From a virus, in IMG/VR virus record IMGVR_UViG_3300025625_000040, positions 1-26,879 of that record: a stretch of 26,879 nucleotides of DNA, one strand, 5' to 3'. Under the pieces are notes generated by a model. It worked only from the letters and a program-made list of their open reading frames with translations, was not told the DNA's origin and made no database searches. Position numbers and translations under genes: made by a program. Shown piece by piece: positions 20,301 to 26,613 of this stretch (positions within the stretch are counted from its first letter, which is position 1; each line of letters begins with the position of its first letter).

Positions 20301-21295
20301 TGGAACTCCAGGCCGCCCGCGCGGACGATGTTCACGAACGCCGCCCCGCCCCGGCCGCCCATCCCCGCCTCAGTCGCCACCTGCAGCGCCTTCATCGGCG
20401 TCGGCGCTTTCTCAATGGCAGTGATCAGATTGGAAAGCGCGCCGTGGGCGTCGGTGATCCCCGCCTTCGCCCACTTGGTGAACGTCGTATTCAGCCCCTG
20501 CATGATCTTGTCGGTCGTCCCCGTATCGCGACCGAACGCACCTAACAGCGCTTCACTGTCCGCCAATGACAGGCCGGCATTCTTCAGCGAAGGGGTGAAC
20601 CGGTCGATCTGCTGAAGGAGCTGCTGCACGGCGATGCCGGTGGCCTGATGAGCGCGCAAGAACTGATCGAGCGCGCCGCTCTGGTCCTTGACGCTGACGC
20701 CCCACTGCTGGAAGACGCGGGTGCTTTGCGTGATCAAGGGGTTCACGTCGCTGCCGGTCAGCCGCGCCAGCGTCAGGAATTGCGTGGAGAGCTGGTTCAG
20801 CGGCGCGCCCAGGAGCCCGGTGCGCTGTGACAGGGTGGCAATCGCCTGCCCGACCTGTCCCAGGCTGTTCGGCACCGAAGCGCCCACCTGCTTGAACGAG
20901 TCGGAAAGCATGGCGGCCCGCGCGCCGGTCGCCCCCGTCTGTGCTTCGATCTGGATGAGGGCTTTGTTCACGTCGGCCGCGGCCGCGAGCGAGCCCGCGC
21001 CCAGCGCCGCCAAGGGGGCGGTGATCCCCCCGCTCATGAGCCGCCCCACACCGGCCACCGCGCCGCCCAACTGCTGCATGGAAATCTTCGCGTCCGCGAG
21101 CCGTTCTTTGAAGACGCCCAGCGTGCCCGAAGCGGCGTTCGCGCTTTTTTCGAACGCGGTCAGGTCGGCGGCGCCCTGCGTCCCGGCAGCACTGGTGAAG
21201 GCGGTGAGCTGCTGCTTCGCGTTGAGGAGGGCGGCCTTCAACGGGTCGAGGTTGATATTTAAGGTCGCTTCAAGATCAGCCACGGAAAGCGGCAT
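17366..21295 (-). CDS. Tail tape measure protein (1309 aa)
   Basis: The protein is a TP901-type tape measure. The N-terminal third (about 20-330) has SMQQLGGAVAGVGRLMSGG, the ADVNKALIQIEAQTGAT... pattern and MGGRGGAAFVNIVRAGG. Long hydrophobic helices lie at about 395-490, followed by extended coiled coil (600-1120) rich in alanine, glutamine and lysine. The glycine-rich C-terminal end contains AAWVGEKGPELLMPTQGAHV, as in lambda gpH-like proteins. It sets tail length and is ejected with the DNA. At roughly 1.5 angstrom per residue the tail would be near 200 nm (a family rule of thumb). Its ATG directly follows the chaperone stop (TAGATG). Confidence 0.95.
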   Translation of the reverse strand: MPLSVADLEATLNINLDPLKAALLNAKQQLTAFTSAAGTQGAADLTAFEKSANAASGTLGVFKERLADAKISMQQLGGAVAGVGRLMSGGITAPLAALGAGSLAAAADVNKALIQIEAQTGATGARAAMLSDSFKQVGASVPNSLGQVGQAIATLSQRTGLLGAPLNQLSTQFLTLARLTGSDVNPLITQSTRVFQQWGVSVKDQSGALDQFLRAHQATGIAVQQLLQQIDRFTPSLKNAGLSLADSEALLGAFGRDTGTTDKIMQGLNTTFTKWAKAGITDAHGALSNLITAIEKAPTPMKALQVATEAGMGGRGGAAFVNIVRAGGLEFQKFVAQIAGGRQTIQSTGQETETFSQTFQRLRNNVELALAPLGQAFGQVLAKLADFMVPVLQRVQELGTAFLALPLPVKALAVALAALAASMGPVLMAGGFLIAQVPGIIAGWEAVATYATATFGPAVTALGATFTALLPVLALAAGATALLATAWTRDLGGVRTTATEFWAGMTVLWNQGMAVIGSLLAKDWAADVENFQAGMRFIADGAASGWASITAGFTAGIERIRALLTGGWGAITAPFRAAFSNLPPFVGTIFEGVGHVIQTAFATIGKYIHDAAPGLFDAVAKVGGFFAHWFNKAGFDAGVQELKAGWNTIIDAGKGAIAQANAEAAAAQKAANAAAAAEQRRSLAEAMKGAFQPGTGAPPDMTKPKKVKLSPEDREEERLQAAVNAAQEQYNALLDQSSTIAGKVAREFGNLHTADAAGLRARLVLLDQNIAKETKRLDGAARFRQELESTEQKIREIQDGVKPGAAVGANFGPGVSPAQIKMLEDQRQRLKALDEAATKSAAFQKQLSEALKGQQERHAELTGTTKSTASAEELFTQAVASNNVLTVAAARKVLDLSRANDALAAANHKLTAAFDGQYTAVQATVKALDTVTGHHEALFGITHEVQKATDAYDDSLKTGIPLLQNFGLASIVVAQNDADREAHLKAIKPLQAQMNALLTQAQETIAQYGAKITLTAKAQEDLSKALADGDAALIAQARSTLAAAQAADALTVAHKDGVKAQSEYNKGINQVANALEGQFTKAFENVSKGGFQHFFSNMLTGLDQLLTQMAAKILAADLTNLFFGDPNSQGQRTGGLLGSATGAIGGAASSSGGQGGLGGLLGGLVTGIGGLIGSLFGGGGSSLGGGGVAGLGAGLTPALNAGALGQAFSGPGATDSVFGAIPGLASGGNLFPGQAAWVGEKGPELLMPTQGAHVMSNAQSRQMVSGHTFNINVTTPNPQAFQKAQGNLMSDLSRSAKLWDTRNNSQDST

Positions 21296-21499
21296 CTAAC
21301 GGCCTCGCCCTCGGGCCGCTGCGCTGGCGTGCGCCATCTGCTCATCCGTCGCCCAATTTTCGGCAGAGAGGGATAAAAGGGCCCGCTCCCGCCAGTAGAA
21401 CGGCATGGCCTCTAACTCCACGACGCTGACCCCCAGGACCTGCGCGGCCCGGATATCGCCGTACCATTCCGGACACGCGCCGCGCCGGCCGCCACTCAA
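21296..21499 (-). CDS. Second tail assembly chaperone ORF, probably made by -1 frameshift
   Basis: This 67-codon frame (GGRRGACPEWYGDIRAAQVLGVSV...) lies between the chaperone gene and the tape measure, the location of the gpT extension of gpG-gpGT systems. It overlaps the end of the first ORF in the -1 frame. There is no ATG; only TTG at 21499 within TCTTGAGTGG. The likely product is the first ORF fused to this one by ribosomal slippage near GATCTTTCTCTTGA, which lets TTC re-pair as TTT. Independent initiation at TTG is the alternative. Confidence 0.7.
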   Translation of the reverse strand: MSGGRRGACPEWYGDIRAAQVLGVSVVELEAMPFYWRERALLSLSAENWATDEQMAHASAAARGRGR

Positions 21500-21858
21500 G
21501 AGAAAGATCCCGAGCTGGCTGCCGGCGCCGTCCCATTTGGGACGAGCTCACCCCAGATCGTCTCGAGGATCTTCAAGAGGAATAAGGGCGGCAGGTTGTC
21601 CAGCGCCTCTTCCGTGATCGGCACCGTCTTCCCGCGCGCGTCCAGTAAATCCCACTTCACCAACAGCGCCGTCAGCGCCAGCACGATCCAATCCGCGTCG
21701 GGGTTGTCAGGGTCGCTCGCGTCGATCTGCCGGCGCAAGCGGCGCCACTCCCGCATGGAGATGGCGTTCCGGTTGTAGGTGATCGACAGCTCTTTGTCGT
21801 TCCAGGGCACTTTCGCGGCTGAGTTCTCGCCGCGAATATCGTCTAGTGTGAAGGGCAT
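21496..21858 (-). CDS. Tail assembly chaperone (gpG-like)
   Basis: The 120-aa protein lies between the tail tube module and the tape measure, where tail chaperones are found. It has a helical core (SMREWRRLRRQIDASDP, WIVLALTALLVKWDLLDARG) and the 'WDL.D..G..vPit.e.l..LP' style often seen in these proteins. It ends APAASSGSFS at a TGA where a -1 frame continues. The role would be to coat the tape measure during tail assembly. The ribosome binding site is weak (AGAAAGCGACGG). Confidence 0.75.
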   Translation of the reverse strand: MPFTLDDIRGENSAAKVPWNDKELSITYNRNAISMREWRRLRRQIDASDPDNPDADWIVLALTALLVKWDLLDARGKTVPITEEALDNLPPLFLLKILETIWGELVPNGTAPAASSGSFS

Positions 21859-21868
21859 CCGTCGCTTT

Positions 21869-22549
21869 CTATTTCAAGGCGGTGTGGACCCAGGCGGCCG
21901 CGGCCGATAAGGCCGAGAACAGGACGGCGATGATCGCAATGACGAGCGTGCTGGCGCTGTGCGTGTCGCGCTGAGAGGTCTGGCTCCCCAGATTCATTGA
22001 TTCTATCGCCGTCAAGCGTCGATCCAACGTGTTGCAGATATCCCGCAAAGCCCGCGTCTCCGTTTGATAGAGAGCCGCCTGCTGGTCGATCTGTTTGACC
22101 GTGGCCGCTTCCGCCTTCGCCGCCGCTTGCCCCGCTGACTCTGCCTGACTGGTTCTCGCCTTCTCCGCGGCGGCGAGCGCGGCATCGACGGCCGTCCGCG
22201 TCGCTAAGGCAACTTCAGAAACTTTTTGGTCGCGTTCCGCTAATTGGGTTTGAACGGCGTCGAACTTCACCCCCACCCCCTCAAACCTAACTTCGTGAAG
22301 CGCCTGGAGATTTCCTACCGCCTTCTCGACGTCGGTCGGCACGCGGGTGTAATCATCAGCCGCTTTGGTGATCGACTTTTCGAGCGCCTCAAGCTGCGCG
22401 CTCAGTACCTTGATTTCGCCATCGACCCGGATTTCCATCCGCTCGGAGAGCGAAGCAATTTCGCGCAAGAGCTGTGCGGTCGTCAGGGCGCTCGGATCGG
22501 GACCGCTCCCCCAGTTATGGGCATCGCTTCGCGTCTCGTCTTGAGGCAT
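21869..22549 (-). CDS. Tail-anchored coiled-coil protein (226 aa)
   Basis: Residues about 25-195 are one long amphipathic coil (REIASLSERMEIRV..., AALAAAEKARTSQAESAGQ AAAKAEAATVKQIDQ). A single hydrophobic segment at the C-terminus (TLVIAIIAVLFSALSAAAAWV) marks a tail anchor. The block 'RFEGVGVKFDAVQTQLAERDQKV...AALAAAEKA...ATVKQIDQ' is widespread in phages of GC-rich hosts, usually near the lysis genes. Function unknown; a holin or spanin-like role is possible. It sits between two more membrane proteins and the chaperone. Confidence 0.75.
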   Translation of the reverse strand: MPQDETRSDAHNWGSGPDPSALTTAQLLREIASLSERMEIRVDGEIKVLSAQLEALEKSITKAADDYTRVPTDVEKAVGNLQALHEVRFEGVGVKFDAVQTQLAERDQKVSEVALATRTAVDAALAAAEKARTSQAESAGQAAAKAEAATVKQIDQQAALYQTETRALRDICNTLDRRLTAIESMNLGSQTSQRDTHSASTLVIAIIAVLFSALSAAAAWVHTALK

Positions 22550-22558
22550 AGCGCGACT

Positions 22559-22816
22559 TTATGCTGAGCCGAGCGGGGCGTCGTTTCCGGTGCGTGGCGG
22601 CGAGCGGACGCTGTCGATGCCTTCTTGCCGGCCCTCGGAGCGGCTGGCAATCCCTTTTTGCCGCAGCAAGTCGTCCATGCGGCCGTTCAACGCGATGCGC
22701 AGCCCTTCCAGCCGGGCTTCATTCTCCCGGCCCTTGATGTAGGCGAGCAAGGCGAAGAGCCCGGCGGGCAGTCCTCCGGCGATCGACAGCAGCAGGTACT
22801 GACCCATCGCAGACAT
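22559..22816 (-). CDS. Small single-span membrane protein (85 aa)
   Basis: ATG 22816 follows AAAGG by 8 bases. The N-terminus holds one hydrophobic helix (YLLLSIAGGLPAGLFALLAYI, residues 6-26), followed by a charged, partly helical tail. The size and topology fit a class III-like holin or a small tail-operon membrane protein. No family was recognised. An in-frame ATG at 22843 (MRKVRKVRAM) inside the previous gene is an alternative start. Confidence 0.6.
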   Translation of the reverse strand: MSAMGQYLLLSIAGGLPAGLFALLAYIKGRENEARLEGLRIALNGRMDDLLRQKGIASRSEGRQEGIDSVRSPPRTGNDAPLGSA

Positions 22817-22820
22817 GGCC

Positions 22821-23321
22821 CTAACCTTTCTCACCTTCCTCATGCCCGTGATGGTGTATCCGCTCCTGGGAGGCGCTGTCGCGTTCCTGCGAGGCGCTCT
22901 CGCGCTCGGCGGAAGCGGCGCGGCGCTCGGGGGAGGCGCTGGTTCGGGCCAGCGCCTCGCGCTGCAGATCCTGCACCAACAGCTTACTGGCTTCGAGTTG
23001 ACGCTGGAGGTCGACGTTGCGCCGCGCCGTGTCGGACTCATTGCGCTCCAATTGCGCGACGGTCCCCCGCAGGGCTTCGATGGAGACCATCAGGGTATCG
23101 ATCTGGTTCTCATAATTGCGATGTTTCGCCGCCGTCTCCTCGGCATAGCGCCGTTGATCGACTTCCATCACCGCGATGCGCTCGCCGCGCGCCTCGGAAA
23201 GCTTCTCGTATTCTTCCAGGGCCCGCCAGCGAAACTTGCCGACGACCGCGAGGCCCACCAGCGCCAGCACGATCATGTTGACCAGGCCGCCCGCCAGCGG
23301 TATCCATGGCGACATCGACAT
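22821..23321 (-). CDS. Membrane-anchored coiled-coil protein with heptad repeats (166 aa)
   Basis: ATG 23321 has a strong ribosome binding site (GGAGGATATCGC). An N-terminal hydrophobic helix (GGLVNMIVLALVGLAVVG) is followed by a long coiled coil (RALEEYEKLSEARGERIAVM...). The C-terminus has a seven-residue repeat A-S-x-E-R-x-x in four copies (about residues 130-158), then HHHGHEEGEKG. The topology resembles i-spanins or other membrane-bound coiled-coil phage proteins. A GTG at 23372 would extend it by 17 residues but lacks a ribosome binding site. Confidence 0.65.
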   Translation of the reverse strand: MSMSPWIPLAGGLVNMIVLALVGLAVVGKFRWRALEEYEKLSEARGERIAVMEVDQRRYAEETAAKHRNYENQIDTLMVSIEALRGTVAQLERNESDTARRNVDLQRQLEASKLLVQDLQREALARTSASPERRAASAERESASQERDSASQERIHHHGHEEGEKG

Positions 23322-23375
23322 GCGATATCCTCCGGGCAAGAACTGCGGGTTGCGCGCCCTGACGTGCTCCACGGT

Positions 23376-24665
23376 CTAGAGCGCCGTGAGCAGCGTGTCA
23401 ACGTCGGCTTGCATGAAGCCCCCGAAGGTCGAGTCGTACATCACCCCGAGTTTCCAGCTCGAACTATAGACATTATCGACGTCAGACCGCGACGCTTCCA
23501 GAAACTTGAACGGAAACTGCAGTTTCAGGGTGTAGGCGAACCCCGCCTCCGTCGCCGGTCCGCGCGCGAGCAGCGTGAAGTAATTCGTGGTCCTGGCCCG
23601 CAAGGTGGCCATGTACGCCGCCGATACCGAATCATGCTCCAGGACCAGGGTCGCCGCCGGTTCGATGCCCATGTTGACAAAATAACTCCAGCTCGGGAGG
23701 CCGTCGTCCAGGGTGTAGCCGTAGGCGTAGCGGGTCGGAATCGCGAACTCGAAGGAGCTGGCGCGCAGGAGCTTCGTCTGGCTGCCCGGCGTCGTCTTCA
23801 CCACCGTCACCGTGGGTGACGCACCGCCGGTGAGCAGGGCGGAATTCGCGGTCATCAGGTCGACGTCCAGGCCTGCCAGTGAGCCGCCGCCCGTGATGAC
23901 AAAGGGACCGCCGGCTGACCCCGTCACCGTCACGCCGTTGGTGTTGATATTGGACAGCGCCTGCAGTGCCGTCTGCACCGTCGCGCCCGTCGCGTTCCAG
24001 GCTAGCGGCGCGGTGGTTTGCGTGTCGAGGCTCAGGGTGAACGTGCCGCCGGTGGGTGTGCCGGTGATCGTCGCGGTCTGCACGAAGTTGGTGGCCAGCG
24101 TGCTCCCGACGTAGAGCCCGACCGACTTGGGGTCGATGGGTAACGGCTGAATGTCGGTGGGGCTGGGCGTCAGGGTGATCTGCTCTTGCATCGGGCCCAG
24201 GGCCGTGAACTGGCCCGTGAGGTTCGCCTCGGTGCGCGTCCAGCGCTGCGTCAGGCTCTCCACCAGCGCGCCCGTCACGCGCTCGGCGCCGGCCTGTGAC
24301 CCGTGTTCGACGGTGAAGGTCACCGGCGCGTCCGGCGTGAATTGGGACGGCTTATAGGTGAACCGGCGGGTGTTCGTGGCGCCGGCCGGCGTGCTGATGA
24401 CGGCCTGTTTCAGCAGGCCGCTGTACAGGTAGTTAAGATCAGTGTAGGACTGGGCGCCGCTGAGGGCGGCTTGCACGAATTCCTTCTGTTGGACGGCGGT
24501 GACCGGGCTGACCGCGCCCTGGGCGCGAAAAGGAATGGTCGGTACCATCGGGGTCGGATCGGCCTGCGTTGCCAACAGCCTTTTGAGCGCCGCCACCTGA
24601 ACCCCTACGGTCGCCTCGGCTCCCACCTGTAAAACATTATAGACAGAGGCTCTCTCGCCAGCCAT
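23376..24665 (-). CDS. Major tail tube protein with an inserted Ig-like domain
   Basis: The 429-aa protein is probably the major tail tube subunit. It precedes the chaperone/tape measure block and its outer parts carry tube-type sequence (ANLTGQFTALGPM, then TLKLQFPFKFLEASRSDVDNVYSSSWKLGVMYDSTFGG). Residues about 196-294 are an insertion rich in T, G and N (TATITGTPTGGTFTLSL... ALQALSNINTNGVTVTGS). This is a beta-sandwich repeat pattern seen in many phage and surface proteins and probably decorates the tail outside. ATG 24665 follows GGAAGGAAATACG. The alternative call is a minor tail protein. Confidence 0.75.
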   Translation of the reverse strand: MAGERASVYNVLQVGAEATVGVQVAALKRLLATQADPTPMVPTIPFRAQGAVSPVTAVQQKEFVQAALSGAQSYTDLNYLYSGLLKQAVISTPAGATNTRRFTYKPSQFTPDAPVTFTVEHGSQAGAERVTGALVESLTQRWTRTEANLTGQFTALGPMQEQITLTPSPTDIQPLPIDPKSVGLYVGSTLATNFVQTATITGTPTGGTFTLSLDTQTTAPLAWNATGATVQTALQALSNINTNGVTVTGSAGGPFVITGGGSLAGLDVDLMTANSALLTGGASPTVTVVKTTPGSQTKLLRASSFEFAIPTRYAYGYTLDDGLPSWSYFVNMGIEPAATLVLEHDSVSAAYMATLRARTTNYFTLLARGPATEAGFAYTLKLQFPFKFLEASRSDVDNVYSSSWKLGVMYDSTFGGFMQADVDTLLTAL

Positions 24666-24768
24666 CGTATTTCCTTCCTGGAATAGGAACGACTCCTCGG
24701 TGTTTCATGGCTAACCGTAGAGGAGGGCCCTATTCGTGACATGGGTCAGTGACCGACTTCAAGTCTAG

Positions 24769-25215
24769 CTAGAGCGCCGAGACCATCGAGCGCCAGCGGC
24801 CGCCCACGTGGTTCCAGCGAACTCCCTCCAGCACTTCCGTGTAGCGCACCATTTCTTCTCGGAACAGGGGTCCCACCAGGATGTTCGCGGTCGGGACCGG
24901 TCCGGTTTGGCCGAGGAGGGCGGCGTCCACGGCGGCAGCCATCTGCTCTCCCGGCACGACCGAATTACCGGCGGTGATCGCTTTCACCAGGTACAAAACG
25001 CGCACGAACAGCCGGGCATCTGCCCCGATCGCATTGACGTCCGGAGCGGACAGCATTTGATAGGTGACGAACGGCGGCGGTTGGCTCTCCGGCGCCAGCT
25101 CGGCGAACACGAACGGGCCGCCGAGGAGCGCCAGCAGGGACGCGGAAGCCAGGAGGTGCGTCTCCAGGAAGAGATCGACCCCGGAGAGCTCGTGTCCCGC
25201 ATAGGGAAACGGCAT
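24769..25215 (-). CDS. Tail terminator protein (DUF3168-like)
   Basis: From ATG 25215 the 148-aa protein (VDLFLETHLLASASLLALLGGPFVFAELAPESQPPPFVTYQML...) has the size and pattern of DUF3168 tail terminators: an N-terminal helix, then a beta-meander with 'PPFVTYQ' and a C-terminal strand/helix pair. It caps the tail tube at the head-proximal end. It lies between the gp10-like gene and the tail tube, the standard order. A longer frame from TTG 25275 would include an intrinsic-terminator hairpin, so ATG 25215 is chosen although no ribosome binding site is visible. Confidence 0.7.
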   Translation of the reverse strand: MPFPYAGHELSGVDLFLETHLLASASLLALLGGPFVFAELAPESQPPPFVTYQMLSAPDVNAIGADARLFVRVLYLVKAITAGNSVVPGEQMAAAVDAALLGQTGPVPTANILVGPLFREEMVRYTEVLEGVRWNHVGGRWRSMVSAL

Positions 25216-25220
25216 ACGCG

Positions 25221-25258
25221 AAAAGAGCCCTTCTGAACGCGGCGGCTCAGAAGGGCTC
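25221..25258 (-). terminator. Strong 12-bp hairpin with T4 directly before the tail terminator gene
   Basis: GAGCCCTTCTGA (25225-25236) pairs perfectly with TCAGAAGGGCTC (25247-25258), loop 10. On the minus strand TTTT follows (25224-25221), and the ATG at 25215 is only six bases on. This looks like an intrinsic terminator or attenuator. A 12-bp palindrome CCCGATATCGGG lies upstream (25305-25316). Confidence 0.65.
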
Positions 25259-25331
25259 AGCACAGGGAAGATCAATCAGTCGCGGTAGGTACGCCTCTAT
25301 TCTACCCGATATCGGGCCGCGGCGCTAGGTT

Positions 25332-25694
25332 CTAGGCTTCACCGGCGGCGGCGCGCAGCGCCGCCGTGCCCACGTCCGCCAGCTTCTCCCGGGCCTGATC
25401 CAATGCCGGCGTAAAATAGGGGTGCCCCGGTTGGTAACGGGTGCCCAGATCGACAAATCCTGCGTAGGGCGCCGCGGCCACGATCTGCACGCCCAGGGTG
25501 CCCGCCGGCACGTCACCCGCCACTCCCCAGTTGATCGAAGCCCGCAGCGTCCCGGTCTTCACGGGGCAGCGGGTCTGCGCGTCGACCACCGTCTCGTGGG
25601 CGAGCACCGCCAGCCGGTGCAGCACTTCCGCCTCCAGCCGGTCAGCGAGTGGGTCCAGGCCGGAGAGGTCCACTTTCTTCCACTCAAAGCTCAT
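25332..25694 (-). CDS. HK97 gp10-like head-tail/minor tail protein
   Basis: The 120-aa protein shows the HK97-gp10 pattern: VLAHETVVDAQTRCPVKTGTLRASI (residues 28-52) and the conserved ending YAGFVDLGTRYQPGHPYFTPALDQAREKL (76-104). These proteins act at the head-tail joint. The ATG at 25694 overlaps the previous gene's stop. It is the first clear connector gene in the window, placing terminase, portal and capsid further right. Confidence 0.88.
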   Translation of the reverse strand: MSFEWKKVDLSGLDPLADRLEAEVLHRLAVLAHETVVDAQTRCPVKTGTLRASINWGVAGDVPAGTLGVQIVAAAPYAGFVDLGTRYQPGHPYFTPALDQAREKLADVGTAALRAAAGEA

Positions 25695-25884
25695 CGCGGT
25701 CCGCCTCCGTCGGCTCCCGGTCTTCCCCGGTCGTCTCGTCGTAGATCAGCATCAGCTTTCTCCACCCGCACTGCATCTGGCAGACGAGGAACGTCAGAAT
25801 ATGGGGCGCGATCCGCTGGCGGACGTGGCGGAGTTCGCCGCCGCAGCAAATGCAGAACCGCTCATCATTCGGAATAGAAGGCAT
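25684..25884 (-). CDS. Small zinc-binding protein (66 aa)
   Basis: The 66-aa product has CICCGG (residues 11-16) and a second cysteine pair CQMQC (35-39), a four-cysteine zinc site, followed by an acidic C-terminus (DETTGEDREPTEADRDEL). It starts at ATG 25884, three bases after the preceding stop, and overlaps the gp10-like gene at its end. Small zinc proteins of this type occur in phage connector regions. The role is unknown. Confidence 0.6.
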   Translation of the reverse strand: MPSIPNDERFCICCGGELRHVRQRIAPHILTFLVCQMQCGWRKLMLIYDETTGEDREPTEADRDEL

Positions 25885-25887
25885 CGG

Positions 25888-26091
25888 CTACTGGCCGCCC
25901 GGCAGCGGCGCCGGGTTCGGCCACGGATTGTACGCTGCCTCCGGGACCGCTTTCAGCGAGGGGGGCGCGGTCGCGTCCCCGGCGAACTCATCGGGCAGCG
26001 TGCCGTCGCCGAACAGGTTCACCGGCGTCAATTCGCTCTTCAAGCTCGGCTGCGCCGCGAGGGGCGGCGCCGGCATGGACAAGTCAGTCAT
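25888..26091 (-). CDS. Proline-rich hypothetical, paralogue of 26613-26879 (67 aa)
   Basis: ATG 26091 has GGAGAAACACGCG upstream and overlaps the previous stop (CGATGA). The sequence LTPVNLFGDGTLPDEFAGDATAPPSLKAVPE matches LVPATPFSSATLTDEFVGQVTAPGLAQAQE of the gene at the right edge in order and spacing, so they share ancestry. Both are short, proline-rich and low in charge, likely extended or disordered. Their place beside the connector genes suggests a small structural or decoration protein. This is speculative. Confidence 0.55.
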   Translation of the reverse strand: MTDLSMPAPPLAAQPSLKSELTPVNLFGDGTLPDEFAGDATAPPSLKAVPEAAYNPWPNPAPLPGGQ

Positions 26092-26350
26092 CGCGTGTTT
26101 CTCCAGAGCGCCGCGCGTATTCAGTCATCGCCTCGGCGATACATTCGGTGCAGAGAAAAACGTCCTCCCCGGCGCCGCGGACGGGAGCACAGTCGAGGGC
26201 CGTCGAGAAGAGGCCGCGGACGGCGCAGCGGAAGGGAGGGCCGGTGTGGAGGGCGAGGGGAACGCCGGTGTCCCGCGCCGGCCTCGCTCCGTCAGGCGGG
26301 TCATCGGCGGCCCGGTAGCCGCCGCGCTCCCCGCTGTCCCGCGCCGCCAC
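26084..26350 (-). CDS. Small protein with degenerate zinc ribbon (88 aa)
   Basis: The start is GTG 26350, overlapping the previous TAG (TAGTG). The N-terminal 35 residues are arginine/proline-rich. The C-terminal part FRCAVRGLFSTALDCAPVRGAGEDVFLCTECIAEAMTEYA follows a phage zinc-ribbon pattern, CxxCG...C..C, but the second cysteine is arginine here (CAVRG). Zinc binding may be altered. It belongs to the tightly overlapped block around the Acb2-like gene. Function unknown. Confidence 0.55.
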   Translation of the reverse strand: MAARDSGERGGYRAADDPPDGARPARDTGVPLALHTGPPFRCAVRGLFSTALDCAPVRGAGEDVFLCTECIAEAMTEYARRSGETRDD

Positions 26351-26613
26351 TAGTCGACCACCTCCGCCTCCGGGTCGGTCAGCGCAATGGCCGCGTTGGA
26401 GAACATCGCCGCCTCTTGCAAACTGTCCAACGCCCGGCTCATCTCCTTCGTCTGCGGTAGCTCCAGCAGATAGTCGCGCAGGTCGCGGAACCGCTTCCGG
26501 TTCTCGGCCAGCCGCTTACTGCCGGACTCGCCCGGCTTGTGATAATGGAAACTGTCGCCTCTCACCCCCGTATGCCTCCTGCCGGGCCGCTCGCCCGTGG
26601 TCTCCGCGCGCAT
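26350..26613 (-). CDS. Acb2/Tad1-hairpin-like protein, candidate anti-CBASS sponge
   Basis: The 87-aa protein has the layout of the Acb2/Tad1 hairpin family of phage proteins: FHYHKPGESGSKR (residues 22-34), a long helix (ENRKRFRDLRDYLLELPQ), then TKEMSRALDSLQEAAMFSNAAIAL, where the typical motif is A-L-x-x-L-x-E-A-x-M-W-x-N-A-A-I-A. Acb2 forms hexamers that sequester the cyclic di- and trinucleotides that activate CBASS, and related proteins bind Thoeris signals. All core features appear in order. The ATG overlaps the upstream stop (TGATG) and the stop overlaps the next GTG. Small size and position among late genes suit a phage counter-defence protein. Binding is inferred. Confidence 0.7.
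   Translation of the reverse strand: MRAETTGERPGRRHTGVRGDSFHYHKPGESGSKRLAENRKRFRDLRDYLLELPQTKEMSRALDSLQEAAMFSNAAIALTDPEAEVVD

Noticed and set aside
17537-20615. Long plus-strand frames opposite the tape measure gene
   Set aside because: They have no phage-like domains and run antisense to a clear tape measure protein.
21496-21858. Capsid or neck protein instead of tail chaperone
   Set aside because: Position directly before the tape measure with an overlapping -1 frame supports chaperone.
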